From Roseomonas aeriglobus (lineage in GTDB: Bacteria > Pseudomonadota > Alphaproteobacteria > Sphingomonadales > Sphingomonadaceae), in contig JAFHKN010000005.1 of the NCBI GenBank assembly GCA_016937575.1, positions 1 through 64,000 on the forward strand: 64,000 nt of DNA, given 5' to 3'. The translations under genes and the position numbers were made by a program. Numbering within the stretch: position 1 is the stretch's first letter; every line of letters starts with the position of its first letter. This document shows positions 9,806 through 19,618 of the stretch, in pieces. The notes under the pieces were generated by a model. That model made no database searches, had not been told where the DNA came from, and saw nothing but the letters and a program-made list of their open reading frames with translations.

Positions 9806-10288
9806 ATGTCATTTATGAGCCTTTGGATGGGCTTCAACGGCTGGATGGAATCGGTGACCGGCGCGGACCATGACGCGGCCATGATCACCGCGATTGCCGA
9901 AAACCGGCGAGCTACCGATGCCTATGAAGAGCTGATGCAGGATGACGATTTTCAACGACGCGTGATGGCCTTCTCGCAATTATGGCCGGTGCTCAACGTC
10001 CGGGACGTGCGGCAGAAGCTCGGTCGTGATGCCTTCTGGGCGCAGGACCGCGACGAGCTTTTCGACCGCCGTCGACGCGTGGGCGTCCGGATGCAACCAG
10101 TGGGCTGGACAGACGGAGATGTCCCAACCTGGCCGCAGCTCTTACGGACCATATATTGCGTTCGCTGCAACCTGTTTCACGGTGCGAAATCGCCCCAGCA
10201 CGGTCGCGATCGTGACTTGGTGCGGCGATCCGGTCGTATCCTGCGGATGTTCATCGAGCGTGGTCGCTGTTTCGAGTGGACGGACTAG
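9806..10288 (+). CDS. HEPN-like protein
   Basis: 160 residues from the first in-frame ATG, but coding-like sequence (HELIDNADRQRSAFMSF) continues upstream in the same frame. An ATG with a plausible N-terminus at 9712 is in another frame and stops after 22 codons. The true start is therefore probably upstream, and a frameshift near 9760 is possible. The C-terminal half holds TIYCVRCNLFHGAKSP, an R-x4-H motif typical of HEPN domains, in a helical protein. HEPN proteins are often RNases or toxins in defence and toxin-antitoxin systems. It follows another R-x4-H protein on the same strand. Confidence 0.6.
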   Translation: MSFMSLWMGFNGWMESVTGADHDAAMITAIAENRRATDAYEELMQDDDFQRRVMAFSQLWPVLNVRDVRQKLGRDAFWAQDRDELFDRRRRVGVRMQPVGWTDGDVPTWPQLLRTIYCVRCNLFHGAKSPQHGRDRDLVRRSGRILRMFIERGRCFEWTD

Positions 10289-10380
10289 GGCTGCCGCCGA
10301 GCCGATGCGCGGTCTGAAAAGGTCGTCCTCGGACGGGAGCTCGACACGATCGAACTCTTGACCCAAAGACAAGGATGGCA

Positions 10381-10395
10381 GAACATAAGGGGAAC
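10381..10395 (-). promoter_or_regulatory. LexA (SOS) box
   Basis: GAACATAAGGGGAAC on the plus strand is GTTC-N7-GTTC on the minus strand, the exact alphaproteobacterial LexA box. It ends 19 bases before the imuA ATG at 10415. It is expected to repress the mutasome operon until DNA damage inactivates LexA. Confidence 0.85.
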
Positions 10396-10414
10396 GCTCC
10401 GAGTCTTTGTTTTT

Positions 10415-11173
10415 ATGCCTGCCGTCGATTCCCGCCTTGCGAACATAGCCCAGCTTCGCTCCATCGCGACACCCATCGCCGAGTACCGGACGATGCCCTT
10501 CGGGGTGCCCGAGCTTGACCAGCGGCTTGCCAGCGGGGGCTTGAGAGCGGGAGCGCTCCATGAGGCGACCGCGCATTCATGCTCGCTCGTTGACGATGCG
10601 GCGGTGACCCTGTTTTTGTGCGGTATAGCCGCTCGGGAAGCTGCAATCAGCGCAGGACCGGTCCTTTGGGCAAGCTGTCGCAGCGATCTGTACGCCCCGG
10701 CGTTGTCTCAGGCGGGGTTGTCCTCAGCTGCCGTCATTCACGCCCAGCCGCGCGATGATGCTGAGTTGCTCGCGGTGGTCGAAGATGCGATCCGAGACGG
10801 TACGCCTGCTGCCATCGTTGCCGAGGCTGAGAAGGTCTCGATGGTCGCCTCCCGCCGCCTTCAGCTTGCTGCAGCTGATGCCGACCTCCCGGTCCTGCTC
10901 CTGCGACGGCGGCGGCGCCGTGATCACGATCCGTTTGGCGAGCCATCGGCTGCCTGGACTCGCTGGCGGATCGCGAGCGCCCCTTCGGAGAGGCTCGGCG
11001 TCGCCGGTGTAGGACGGCCACGCTGGACGGTCGAACTCGCGCGCCAACGAGGTGGCGAGGCTTTTTCCCTGATCGTGGAGGGCAGCGATGAGACGGGTCG
11101 TCTCCGCGTTCCTGCCGCACTTGGCCATCGAACGGCTGAGACGGCAGGAACGGTCCGCCACGCGGCCGCCTAG
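10415..11173 (+). CDS. imuA: ImuA, mutasome accessory protein
   Basis: 252 residues. ImuA is a RecA/SulA-like protein that works with ImuB and DnaE2 in damage-induced error-prone synthesis. The N-terminal FGVPELDQRLASGGLRAGALHEA is the family's typical start of the degenerate P-loop region. The middle keeps the RecA-like strands (GPVLWASC, GTPAAIVAEAEKV) and a run of Arg residues (RRRRRRDHDP). The ATG at 10415 was chosen because the LexA box lies immediately upstream. The 3' end overlaps imuB by 86 bases, which fits the family's gene order. Confidence 0.9.
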   Translation: MPAVDSRLANIAQLRSIATPIAEYRTMPFGVPELDQRLASGGLRAGALHEATAHSCSLVDDAAVTLFLCGIAAREAAISAGPVLWASCRSDLYAPALSQAGLSSAAVIHAQPRDDAELLAVVEDAIRDGTPAAIVAEAEKVSMVASRRLQLAAADADLPVLLLRRRRRRDHDPFGEPSAAWTRWRIASAPSERLGVAGVGRPRWTVELARQRGGEAFSLIVEGSDETGRLRVPAALGHRTAETAGTVRHAAA

Positions 11174-12872
11174 TCGGCCGAGCCTCCAGCCACCCGTCGA
11201 CGACGATCCCGGCGCTTGCTCCGTCCCGCGCGGGGGCGGCTGGCGGCCGGGTGCCCGGTGGGCCCGCAGCGGAATGCTCACGCGCGCGGACGTTGAGGCA
11301 CAGATCGCGACCTTGCCACGGCATGCGCAGCCGCCTGCCCGCGAGCTGGGCCGTCGTTCGGAGGCCGCTCAGCATCCATTCAAAGCGCCGCCAGCGGCGA
11401 AACCGCAACAGACCGCACCTGTCGCGGAGGCGGTCGCTACCCCGCTGGCTCTCTTCGGGAAGGTTGGGCGACGAGAAGAGATCGTCGCGGCGTGCGCTGG
11501 CGCGCAAGCGCTCGGAATCCATGTCGGCATGGCCGCCACGCACGCGCGTGCGCTTGTGTCGGACCTGGACCTTCGTCCTGCCGAGCCGGAGGCCGATGCG
11601 GCGCTGCTCGATCGGCTCGCGCTTTTTGCAATTAGGCGATGGTCGCCGATCGCAGCGGTGTCGCCCCCCGATGGCCTGTGGATCGACCTCACCGGGTGCG
11701 AGCATCTCCATGGCGGCGAGTACCAGTTCTGTCAGAGACTGCTCGTCTTTTGCCGACGGGCGGGATTTACCGCTCGCGTGGCCGTCGCCGATACCCCCGG
11801 TGCGGCTCACGCAATCGCCCGGTTTGGCGCCGACGATCTCGCCTGCGTGACGCCGGGTACCACCACGGTCGCGCTCTCCTCGCTGCCGATCGCAGCACTC
11901 AGGCTCGACCCAACGGCGCTCAGTGCAGCGCGGCGCTTCGGCTTCGAGAGAGTAGCTGATCTCCTGCCGGTGGCGCGCGGTCCCCTGGCGCGGCGACTAG
12001 GCTTGCCGGCCATCACCCGGCTCGATCAGGCGCTTGGCTCGACTGCGGAGCCGATCACTCCGCGCGACGATCCATCCATCCCTGTGGTGGAGCGCCGCCT
12101 TCTGGAGCCGATCGGCACCGCCGAAGCGATCGAGCAGGTCATGGGCGATCTCCTGCGGGATCTCGGGGAGCTGCTGCAGGGGCGGGGGCTTGGCGTCCGC
12201 TCGCTCCGCCTTGCCGGCCTGCGGGTCGATGGCAGCGAACAGATCGTGGGCATCGGCACTTCGCGGCCGACACGCGAGGTGCCGCATCTTCTTCGACTGC
12301 TGAAGCTGCGCATCGAGCGCATCGACCCAGGCCTGGGTATCGAGCAGTTCTGGCTGGCAGCGCCCCACACGGAGCCTCTCGACGCGATTGATCTAGGGGC
12401 GGTGCTCGCAGGAGACACGCTCGTCCGCGACCCAGCTCGCTTGGTGGATGTGGTCGCTGGCCGTATCGGCAGCGGCTCGGTTTTTCGGATCGCTCCCGTT
12501 GAAAGTCATGTTCCGGAACGCGCGGTAGCACGCACGAACCCTGTCCATATTCCAGGCGACTGGCCCAAATGGCAGCGTCCGGTTCGACTGTTCGCTCGAC
12601 CAGAGCCGCTATGGGGCGTCGTAGCACTCCTCCCCGATCAGCCGCCCCGCCGCTTCGAATGGCGCGGCACAGCTCACCGGGTCGTCGCCGGCGACGGACC
12701 CGAACGTGTCCATGGCGAATGGTGGCGGCGCGATGCGGAGGTCTGGGCCGTCAGGGACTATTATCGGGTCGAGGACGAAGATGGCGGCCGGTACTGGCTG
12801 TTCCGGCGCGGCGATGGGATGGACGACAACACTGGCGACCTTAGCTGGTGGATCCACGGCGTTTTCGCATGA
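11088..12872 (+). CDS. imuB: ImuB, catalytically inactive Y-family polymerase-like protein
   Basis: 594 residues. ImuB bridges DnaE2 to the sliding clamp. It starts [19 protein letters not shown], as ImuB proteins do, without the metal-binding DxD of active Y-family polymerases. Around residues 190-205 it reads [15 protein letters not shown] where active enzymes have the second acidic pair. Palm, finger and little-finger regions follow to about residue 430, then the variable C-terminal region. A roughly 60-residue basic, Pro-rich insertion after residue 20 is unusual. The stop overlaps the dnaE2 start (ATGA), so the two are translationally coupled. Confidence 0.93.
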   Translation: MRRVVSAFLPHLAIERLRRQERSATRPPSRPSLQPPVDDDPGACSVPRGGGWRPGARWARSGMLTRADVEAQIATLPRHAQPPARELGRRSEAAQHPFKAPPAAKPQQTAPVAEAVATPLALFGKVGRREEIVAACAGAQALGIHVGMAATHARALVSDLDLRPAEPEADAALLDRLALFAIRRWSPIAAVSPPDGLWIDLTGCEHLHGGEYQFCQRLLVFCRRAGFTARVAVADTPGAAHAIARFGADDLACVTPGTTTVALSSLPIAALRLDPTALSAARRFGFERVADLLPVARGPLARRLGLPAITRLDQALGSTAEPITPRDDPSIPVVERRLLEPIGTAEAIEQVMGDLLRDLGELLQGRGLGVRSLRLAGLRVDGSEQIVGIGTSRPTREVPHLLRLLKLRIERIDPGLGIEQFWLAAPHTEPLDAIDLGAVLAGDTLVRDPARLVDVVAGRIGSGSVFRIAPVESHVPERAVARTNPVHIPGDWPKWQRPVRLFARPEPLWGVVALLPDQPPRRFEWRGTAHRVVAGDGPERVHGEWWRRDAEVWAVRDYYRVEDEDGGRYWLFRRGDGMDDNTGDLSWWIHGVFA

Positions 12873-15800
12873 GCGCCTATGTCGAGCTTCAGGTGCTGAC
12901 GCACTTTTCCTTGCTGCGCGGCGCATCGAGCCCGGAGGAGCTATTTTCAGCCGCAGCCCTGCTCGGCTACCCCGCCCTCGGGATAGGTGACATCGGCACC
13001 GTAGGAGGCGTCGTGCGCGCCTGGGAGGCGCAGAAAGCGACCGGGGTGCGATCGATAGCGGGCACACGCGTCGATCTCTCCTGCGGTCGTCGCCTCATCC
13101 TCTATCCGACCGATAGACCAGCGTGGTCGCGCGTCACCAGGCTTTTGACCGTCGGGAAGAAGCGAGCGGGAAAGGGCGGGTGCCTCCTTCATTGGCATGA
13201 CCTGCAGCCGTGGTCAGAGGGCGTCATCGCGATCCTCTTGCCGCACGAGGCTGACACAGAAAATCTGAGCAGCCTTGCCGACCTGAAGGCCATTTATGGT
13301 CGCAGGGCCTACATGGCGCTGTTTCAGCGTCGCCGTCCCGACGACGCGGTGCGGATTGACGCGCTTGCCCGTCAGGCGGGCGGTGCCGGCGTCCGTGCCG
13401 TCGTGACCGGCGACGTCCTCTATCACGCGCCTGAGGCTCGCCTCCTGCAGGATGTCGTGACTGCGGTTCGCGAGAAGTGCACCGTCGACGAGCTCGGCTA
13501 CCGGCGGGAGGTGAATGCCGACCGAGCGCTCAAATCACCCGACGAAATGGCCCGGCGCTTTCGCGCCTACCCCGATGCGCTGCAGGCCAGCGTCGACATC
13601 GCGCGCGCTTGCACCTTCAGTCTGGACGAACTCGCTTATCAATACCCGCACGAGCGGGTGGTCGAGGGTCTCACGGCGCAAGAAGCCCTTGAGCAGATGG
13701 CGAACGATGCGGTCGACCGGCTGTTCGATGGTGATGTGCCGCAACCTTACCGCAGCCAGATCGACCACGAACTGCGGCTGATCCGTGAACTAGGTTACGC
13801 CCCCTACTTCCTGACCGTCCATGCGATCGTGCGTGAAGCGCGACGTCGCGGCATCCTCTGCCAGGGACGCGGGTCTGCGGCGAACAGCTGCGTGTGCTTC
13901 GTGCTGGGCATCACGTCGATCGACCCGATTAAGCACGAGTTACTCTTCGAGCGCTTCGTATCGGGCGAGCGCCGCGAACCGCCGGACATTGACGTCGATT
14001 TCGAACATGAGCGCCGTGAAGAAATTATTCAGTGGATCTACGAGACCTACGGCCGTGACCGCTCCGCTCTGACAGCCGTCGTTACCCGCTATCGCGCGCG
14101 CGGCGCGGTGCGCGATGTCGGCAAGGCGATGGGCCTGCCCGAAGATCTGACCGCCTCGCTTGCAGGCTTGGTCTGGGGTTGGTCGGCCGAAGGCGTGGGC
14201 GAGAAGCAGGTCGAAGAACTCAATTTGGATCTCGGAGATCGCCGGCTGCGCCTGACGCTCGATCTCGCGCGCAAGCTGATTGGTACGCCGCGCCATATGT
14301 CCCAGCATCCCGGCGGCTTCGTCCTCACGCATGACCGTCTCGACGACCTGGTACCTATCGAACCGGCCGCGATGGACGACCGGCAGATTATTGAATGGGA
14401 CAAGGATGACATCGACGCCCTGAAATTCATGAAGGTCGACGTCCTCGGCTTGGGGATGCTTGGCTGCATGAACCGCGCCTTCAACCTTCTCGAGGAAGCG
14501 AAAGGTTGCCAGATCGGCCTTGCGGACCTGCAGGATGATGACCCTGCGGTGTTCGCTATGATCCAGAAGGCCGATACGCTTGGGACCTTTCAGATCGAAA
14601 GCCGCGCGCAGATGTCAATGCTGCCGCGGATGAAGCCGCAGCGCTTCTACGATCTCGTCATACAGGTCGCGATCGTCCGGCCAGGGCCGATTCAGGGGGA
14701 CATGGTGCATCCCTACCTTCGGCGGCGCGAGGGTGCGGAGAAGCCGGAATATCCCCGGCCCGAGCTGCGTGCGGTGCTGGAAAAAACGCTGGGGGTTCCG
14801 CTCTTTCAGGAACAGGCGATGAAGGTCGCTATCGTCGGCGCAGGCTTCACGGCCGCCGAGGCGGACGCTTTGCGGCGGGCTATGGCGACCTTCAAATTTA
14901 CCGGCGGGGTCTCGCATTTCTCGGAGAAGCTGATCGAGGGGATGGTGGCGCGCGATTATCCGCGCGAATTTGCCGAGCGCACCTTCCGCCAGCTCGAAGG
15001 CTTCGGCTCCTACGGCTTTCCGGAGAGCCACGCCGCCTCCTTCGCGAAGATCGCCTATGCCTCGGCCTGGATGAAGCATCATCACCCTGACGTCTTTTGC
15101 GCCAGCCTGATGAACGCCCAGCCGATGGGCTTCTATGCGCCCGCGCAGATCGTTCGCGACGCACGCGATCACGGTGTGGAGGTCCGTCCGCCCTGCATCA
15201 ACGCGAGCCGGTGGGACTGTACGCTGGAGCCCACGAACGGCCGCTATCTCGCGGTGCGGCTTGGACTGCGCCAGGTCCGCGGTCTTTCGAACGCAGACGG
15301 TGCGGCAATAGTCGGCGCGCGCTCGACCGCTCTGTTCGATTCTGTCGAGGACGTGTGGCGCCGATCACGGGTCCAGCGGGCGGCTATCGAGAAGCTGGCA
15401 GACGCCGACGCCTACCACGCGTTCGGCGCCGATCGTCGCCAAGGGCTCTGGAAGGTGAAGGGCCTCGGCGAGGCACCTTTGCCGCTATTTGCGGCCGCTG
15501 ACCGCGAAGCGCAGACCGTGAGCGCCGAGGGCCTCGAGCCGGCCGTCACCCTGCGGCCGCTAACGGATGGTCGCGAGGTGATCGAAGATTACCGCTCGCT
15601 CCAATTGTCACTGCGCGCCCATCCTCTCACATTCGTCCGCGACGAACTGGCGCGGCGAGGCGTGACCCGTTGCGCGGATCTCGCGAGCATCCGAGACGGT
15701 CGCCATGTCGAGGTCGCCGGCATCATCCTTGTTCGACAAAAACCTGGTTCGGCAAAGGGCGTCCTCTTCATCACGATTGAAGATGAGACAGGCATCGCGA

Positions 15801-16132
15801 ATGGCATACTCTGGCCGGACCGGTTCGAGGCGCAGCGCCGAACCGTCATGTCGGCATCGATGATCGGCATGAAGGGCAGGGTCCAGAAAGAAGGCGAGGT
15901 AATCCACGTCATCTGCGATCGGATCATCGATCACGGGGATCTGCTTCACCGAGTGGGCGAGCTGTCATTCCCGCACCGGACCGGTCGAGGCGATGGAGCT
16001 CGCCATGCCGGCGCCCCCGACCGCGGAGACAAGGGTTGGAAGCCCGAGCCACGCAACTGCTATTGGCCGCCTCACGCTGACGGCATGGATCCAAAGGAGG
16101 TCGTGCGGTTCAAGTCACACGATTTCCGCTGA
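12869..16132 (+). CDS. dnaE2: DnaE2 (ImuC) error-prone DNA polymerase III alpha subunit
   Basis: 1087 residues, the usual size for DnaE2. It copies past lesions in the SOS-induced mutasome. An N-terminal PHP domain ([21 protein letters not shown]) leads into the C-family polymerase core with GRGSAANS near residue 333 and PDIDVDFEH near 373, which carries catalytic aspartates. The helix-hairpin-helix region and a C-terminal OB domain ([20 protein letters not shown]) complete it. The start ATG overlaps the imuB stop; the upstream in-frame extension is not needed. It is the last large gene of the LexA-controlled operon. Confidence 0.95.
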   Translation: MSAYVELQVLTHFSLLRGASSPEELFSAAALLGYPALGIGDIGTVGGVVRAWEAQKATGVRSIAGTRVDLSCGRRLILYPTDRPAWSRVTRLLTVGKKRAGKGGCLLHWHDLQPWSEGVIAILLPHEADTENLSSLADLKAIYGRRAYMALFQRRRPDDAVRIDALARQAGGAGVRAVVTGDVLYHAPEARLLQDVVTAVREKCTVDELGYRREVNADRALKSPDEMARRFRAYPDALQASVDIARACTFSLDELAYQYPHERVVEGLTAQEALEQMANDAVDRLFDGDVPQPYRSQIDHELRLIRELGYAPYFLTVHAIVREARRRGILCQGRGSAANSCVCFVLGITSIDPIKHELLFERFVSGERREPPDIDVDFEHERREEIIQWIYETYGRDRSALTAVVTRYRARGAVRDVGKAMGLPEDLTASLAGLVWGWSAEGVGEKQVEELNLDLGDRRLRLTLDLARKLIGTPRHMSQHPGGFVLTHDRLDDLVPIEPAAMDDRQIIEWDKDDIDALKFMKVDVLGLGMLGCMNRAFNLLEEAKGCQIGLADLQDDDPAVFAMIQKADTLGTFQIESRAQMSMLPRMKPQRFYDLVIQVAIVRPGPIQGDMVHPYLRRREGAEKPEYPRPELRAVLEKTLGVPLFQEQAMKVAIVGAGFTAAEADALRRAMATFKFTGGVSHFSEKLIEGMVARDYPREFAERTFRQLEGFGSYGFPESHAASFAKIAYASAWMKHHHPDVFCASLMNAQPMGFYAPAQIVRDARDHGVEVRPPCINASRWDCTLEPTNGRYLAVRLGLRQVRGLSNADGAAIVGARSTALFDSVEDVWRRSRVQRAAIEKLADADAYHAFGADRRQGLWKVKGLGEAPLPLFAAADREAQTVSAEGLEPAVTLRPLTDGREVIEDYRSLQLSLRAHPLTFVRDELARRGVTRCADLASIRDGRHVEVAGIILVRQKPGSAKGVLFITIEDETGIANGILWPDRFEAQRRTVMSASMIGMKGRVQKEGEVIHVICDRIIDHGDLLHRVGELSFPHRTGRGDGARHAGAPDRGDKGWKPEPRNCYWPPHADGMDPKEVVRFKSHDFR

Positions 16133-16135
16133 GCT

Positions 16136-16423
16136 ATGAGTGCCCTTCCGCGCCACCAGCGCGTCGTCATCGCCCTTTCCGTCCATATCCTTCGCTCCGC
16201 GACCGCACGATCCTCCGACACTCGCGTCGACGTCGTCGAGGTACGTTTGGCCTTGCGCTGCCTGCTTCAACACTGCCCGGAGCGCTGGCCTCTGGAGAAT
16301 TTCTGGGACGCGGCAGCCCAGGCCAATGACATCGGTCGCTCGCAGGGTGTGACCGCTGCCTTCGATGGAATCGTCCGCCAATTGCGCCAAGCGGGACGCT
16401 ACGATGAGGTGTCACCGCTCTGA
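16136..16423 (+). CDS. Small hypothetical protein downstream of dnaE2
   Basis: 95 residues, starting 3 bases after the dnaE2 stop in the same direction, so probably in the SOS operon. The sequence is mostly helical (VDVVEVRLALRCLLQHCPERW ... ENFWDAAAQAND). No catalytic motif is seen. I do not recognise the family; position alone suggests co-regulation with the mutasome. Confidence 0.6.
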   Translation: MSALPRHQRVVIALSVHILRSATARSSDTRVDVVEVRLALRCLLQHCPERWPLENFWDAAAQANDIGRSQGVTAAFDGIVRQLRQAGRYDEVSPL

Positions 16424-16490
16424 AATAGTGGCCCCAAGTCGTTCCAGCCGGAAACACTTTGCCGGTTCCCGGAAAAGTCTTTCCAACCAC

Positions 16491-16508
16491 GTGGGGGGCG
16501 CTCCCCAC
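16491..16508. terminator. Hairpin between convergent genes
   Basis: GTGGGG (16491-16496) pairs with CCCCAC (16503-16508) around a 6-base loop, between the ends of two convergent genes. A second short palindrome with GCATGC arms follows at about 16512-16530. There is no strong T-tract, so termination is only a suggestion. Confidence 0.35.
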
Positions 16509-16554
16509 CACGCATGCGGTGCACGCATGCGCTCAGAATAAGCCACGGGATGCA

Positions 16555-17970
16555 TCACCGGCCAGCGGCGATCCGGGCGCGGGTTAGAGCGTGGAGGAGA
16601 TCGAGCATCTGGTGCAGCCGGGCGTCGCCTTCCTCGCTGGACCATGGCTCGACGAGATTGCCATGCATCACCGAGTTGCGAATCTCGTACCAAGTCTGCA
16701 CGTGCGCCGCCTCCAGCGTGCCCGCCTTGCCGAGTTGGCGCATGAAGGCGACGACGCTGCGCTTGCTCACCATCCCAAGGTTGGAGAGCATTCGGCCGCG
16801 CAAGGCGGGGTCGTCCTTCCACGCCTCGATCTGCTTTTTCATTGACGCAAGAAGTTCATCGGAGAATTCTGGCCGTCTGTCGTCCTCGGTCATCAACTCG
16901 TTCGCCAGTGCCTCAGCCGCGCCGGCGAGCGTCAGCGTGAGCACCCAGCGCGAACCGAGCTGGGCTTCGGCGAGCTCATCGTAATAACGTGTCAGCGGAT
17001 TCGCTTCGAAAGATCCGACCTTGACGATGAACGTAAGAATGTCGGCGTAGAGCTTCCAAAAGGCTTCCGCCCGTCCGTGTTCGATCGCGAAGGGCTGCAG
17101 CAAGCCGATCGCAGACGGCTCCCGATGGCGCGGCGATGGCCGCAGCCACACATGCGCAGTGCCGTCACCGAGGTTGCGCGCGACCATGCGCGGATAGACC
17201 GGCACGCCGAGCAGGATACGCAGCGGCTCTGTCAGCCAATTCTCCAAGAACGGATGAGAGAGAACCCCGCCCGCGTCGGCAGTGATCCACAACGCCTGGC
17301 CTGACGGCTCATACGAAAAGGTGATGCTAGTCCCGAGGACCTCAATCACGTGTTGGCCGGGCCCGCGGCTCGCCAAGATACGGCGCTCGCCGATGAATGC
17401 CGTGGTTGTCAGCGGCTCGCTCATCGGCAGGTCGATTGGCGGCACGAGCAACAGCTCGACATTGCTCCGCTTCGATACCCAGTAGCCTTTAGCCAGCGCG
17501 TGCAGTGCGTCGATTTCGCCGCTCAGCGGCCACCCGTTATTGTGGTCGGCGAAGAAGTCCACCTGGGTATAGCCGCCCACCCATTCGACCCCGCGATAGT
17601 CCGTCGCAAACAAGCGGAGGAGGTCACGGGCGTCATACGGCTGCGACTTCTGCCGGTTGAACACCTCCAGTGCCTGCCGCAAATCTACCGAAGGCGCCGC
17701 ATGCATATAGAACCGCATCTTGGTCGTGCTGACGATTTCGATGCGACCCGAACCCTTGAAGATCGCGCCTTCCTCGTCGCGCCCGAACAACGTCATTTGC
17801 GGGCACTCGATCGTTCGCGGCAGACCCGACAACATCTGTCGCCAGCTGTCGAGTGTATGGAGATCACGCTCGCTGGTTTCTTGGAGCGCGGCGGTCTCGG
17901 CCGGCTCCTCAACACGTAGCGCGTTGGCTATCCAATTGCGTAAGTTGTTTAAGAGCCGCATCCTCATCAC
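16555..17970 (-). CDS. HEPN-domain protein, ApeA-like architecture
   Basis: 471 residues. A long N-terminal part, residues 50-260, is beta-rich (CPQMTLFGRDEEGAIFKG, VIEVLGTSITFSYEPSG). The C-terminal 200 residues are helical and end with QTWYEIRNSVMHGNLV, an R-x4-H motif (R431, H436) of HEPN RNases. This beta-rich sensor plus C-terminal HEPN layout resembles ApeA-type abortive-infection proteins, but the assignment rests on layout and motif only. It is divergent from the gene at 18113, and a 46-base inverted repeat lies 33 bases upstream of its start. Confidence 0.65.
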   Translation of the reverse strand: MMRMRLLNNLRNWIANALRVEEPAETAALQETSERDLHTLDSWRQMLSGLPRTIECPQMTLFGRDEEGAIFKGSGRIEIVSTTKMRFYMHAAPSVDLRQALEVFNRQKSQPYDARDLLRLFATDYRGVEWVGGYTQVDFFADHNNGWPLSGEIDALHALAKGYWVSKRSNVELLLVPPIDLPMSEPLTTTAFIGERRILASRGPGQHVIEVLGTSITFSYEPSGQALWITADAGGVLSHPFLENWLTEPLRILLGVPVYPRMVARNLGDGTAHVWLRPSPRHREPSAIGLLQPFAIEHGRAEAFWKLYADILTFIVKVGSFEANPLTRYYDELAEAQLGSRWVLTLTLAGAAEALANELMTEDDRRPEFSDELLASMKKQIEAWKDDPALRGRMLSNLGMVSKRSVVAFMRQLGKAGTLEAAHVQTWYEIRNSVMHGNLVEPWSSEEGDARLHQMLDLLHALTRARIAAGR

Positions 17971-18002
17971 CCTCTAGCCGCGCCCCGCCGTCAAAAATCC
18001 GT

Positions 18003-18048
18003 ACCGCTCGCGGCACTTTACCTCGCTCGGTGAAGTGCCACGAGCGGT
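18003..18048. repeat. 46-base inverted repeat in a divergent promoter region
   Basis: Arms 18003-18022 (ACCGCTCGCGGCACTTTACC) and 18029-18048 match as reverse complements at 18 of 20 positions around the loop TCGCTC. On the minus strand it is followed by GGATTTTTGA just before the HEPN-like gene start. It could be a leader terminator/attenuator for that gene or a large operator between the divergent genes. Confidence 0.6.
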
Positions 18049-18112
18049 TAAAGTCTTTGTGGCCCTCCTGTGCGGGATTCACTTTGCCGGCACTCTGTGC
18101 TTGTAATGTTCC

Positions 18113-18670
18113 ATGTTTCAGCCCGATCTCTTTTCCCTTGAGGACTGTGCTCGGCCGGTGAAAGCCGGAGAGCCTACGCGCCCGCTTGACCTACCGGCCA
18201 TTCTGGAGCGGCTGACGATCGTATGCGAGCGACCGCGTTACAGCTTCATGGTGCTCAACTTGATCGCCCAGGCGAGTGCTCAGACGGGATCGGCGGGACC
18301 GTACATCCGCGAGGGTGACCGCCGGATTCCCGTCCGGGATTGGCTATGCGACGCACTGGTTCCCGTCGCTCAGCGCGACCCCCGTCGTCTCGCGATCGCA
18401 GACAAGGTGCGACAAGACCTTGAGGCTAAGTGTGCCCTTCCGGTCGATCCGGTGGCGGCAAACAGGATCGTCGACGCTCAGGTTCGCAAGCGGGTTCGTC
18501 AGTCCGGCCGCACAAATGTCAGCCGCGCCGTTTCCGAGTTGGTTCGCGCCGGCTTCGTCAGGCGGCATTATCAGGGCTACCGGGTGGATCACCAAAATCG
18601 GGGCGCCCAGCGGCAAGCGGTTTACACGATCACCGAGGAAGCACGTCGGGCACTTCACGCCGGTCGGTGA
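18113..18670 (+). CDS. Hypothetical protein with C-terminal winged-helix-like domain
   Basis: 185 residues. The C-terminal half (VSRAVSELVRAGFVRRHYQGY ... QAVYTITEEARRAL) reads like a winged helix: a helix pair, a recognition helix, then a basic wing and the ITEEARRAL end seen in MarR/PadR-like regulators. The N-terminus (MFQPDLFSLEDC) has no known motif. The ATG was chosen because the preceding bases lack another in-frame start. It may be a DNA-binding regulator of the divergent HEPN-like gene; that link is inference from position. Confidence 0.6.
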   Translation: MFQPDLFSLEDCARPVKAGEPTRPLDLPAILERLTIVCERPRYSFMVLNLIAQASAQTGSAGPYIREGDRRIPVRDWLCDALVPVAQRDPRRLAIADKVRQDLEAKCALPVDPVAANRIVDAQVRKRVRQSGRTNVSRAVSELVRAGFVRRHYQGYRVDHQNRGAQRQAVYTITEEARRALHAGR

Positions 18671-18677
18671 AACACCC

Positions 18678-19514
18678 TCAATTACGGTTAAGGCCCAGCT
18701 CCCGGCTTTGTAGCTTCGCTTTCCAAAGCTGCTCTGCAGCGATGATCTCCTCGACGGTGGCGCTTGATCCGCTCACTTCGAGAATGCTGGCCTGATAGTC
18801 GCTCGGGTCGCGACTTTTCAGACCCAGATTGCCGCCATGGCCATCTCGGATGTAGGTGAGCCAGCGGCCGAAGAAACCGCTCTCGCCTGTGGCCGAACCA
18901 ACATATTGCTCGCGCGTGCGCGGGCAGGTCAGAAGGTAAACGCCCCGCGCCGCGGTAAGCGCGGCGATCCAGCCCTTTGGCAGTGCTTCCAGCGACGAGA
19001 GGTTGCCGATGAACCGCACATAACCTGGGAACGCTTCCTCCTGAAACGTGCGGCTCAATTCGAGTATAGCCTTCGCCTGGCTACCGGCACGCTGGATCCA
19101 ACTCCGGGTTCCTGCGCCCCAGTCGATGGTCAAACGGCCGCTCATGTCCTCCAACGCGAATACGGAGGTTTGCGCATAGAGATCGAGCGGCCGGGTGCCG
19201 CCTTCGGTTGCGAGCTTGTGACGCAGCGGGTCGACAATGTCGTCGGGCGCACTCCCGATGAGCGAGATTTCGTAAAGTCCCACGAACAGGGTGGCTGCCG
19301 CGGGCGTCACGACGAAGCTCGCCCAATATCTTGCGGAAAGACGAGCGCGGTTCTGGCTCGTCTGAAGGCTTTGATACACGAGGAAGCCCGCCCGATCGTC
19401 GCGCCAGAGCGAATAAGGCGTCCGGCCCGCAGAATGCGTTTGATGCCGCAGGAGACGAACGGAATCAGGGCTTATGCCCGCTTCGTCGAGGACCGCGTTG
19501 AAAGTCAGCGCCAT
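18678..19514 (-). CDS. GIY-YIG nuclease family protein
   Basis: 278 residues from the chosen ATG (MALTFNAVLDEAG); an upstream ATG at 19580 would add 22 residues. The C-terminal 100 residues hold the GIY-YIG domain: RGVYLLTCPRTREQYVGSAT, then a downstream Arg in GFFGRWLTY and a Glu in EIIAAEQLWKAKL, the expected catalytic set. The N-terminal 180 residues are a separate mixed alpha/beta domain of unknown role. The gene is convergent with its upstream neighbour, the stop being 8 bases away. Such stand-alone GIY-YIG proteins are often in accessory DNA; the substrate is unknown. Confidence 0.8.
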   Translation of the reverse strand: MALTFNAVLDEAGISPDSVRLLRHQTHSAGRTPYSLWRDDRAGFLVYQSLQTSQNRARLSARYWASFVVTPAAATLFVGLYEISLIGSAPDDIVDPLRHKLATEGGTRPLDLYAQTSVFALEDMSGRLTIDWGAGTRSWIQRAGSQAKAILELSRTFQEEAFPGYVRFIGNLSSLEALPKGWIAALTAARGVYLLTCPRTREQYVGSATGESGFFGRWLTYIRDGHGGNLGLKSRDPSDYQASILEVSGSSATVEEIIAAEQLWKAKLQSRELGLNRN

Positions 19515-19618
19515 ATGTTCATAGTCTGCTTCTTGCCGGAATCTGCGGATGCTTGTGGAGCAGGGTGGTGGCGGCTTCAATGAGCCGATGCCGACGGCTC
19601 CGACCGACGGACAAAAAG

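Noticed and set aside
10734..11810. Long minus-strand ORF across imuA/imuB
   Set aside because: Arg/Pro-rich low-quality translation; the plus strand holds two clear family members under a LexA box.
18837..19583. 248-codon plus-strand ORF opposite the GIY-YIG gene
   Set aside because: The opposite strand has complete GIY-YIG catalytic motifs; this ORF shows no recognisable fold.
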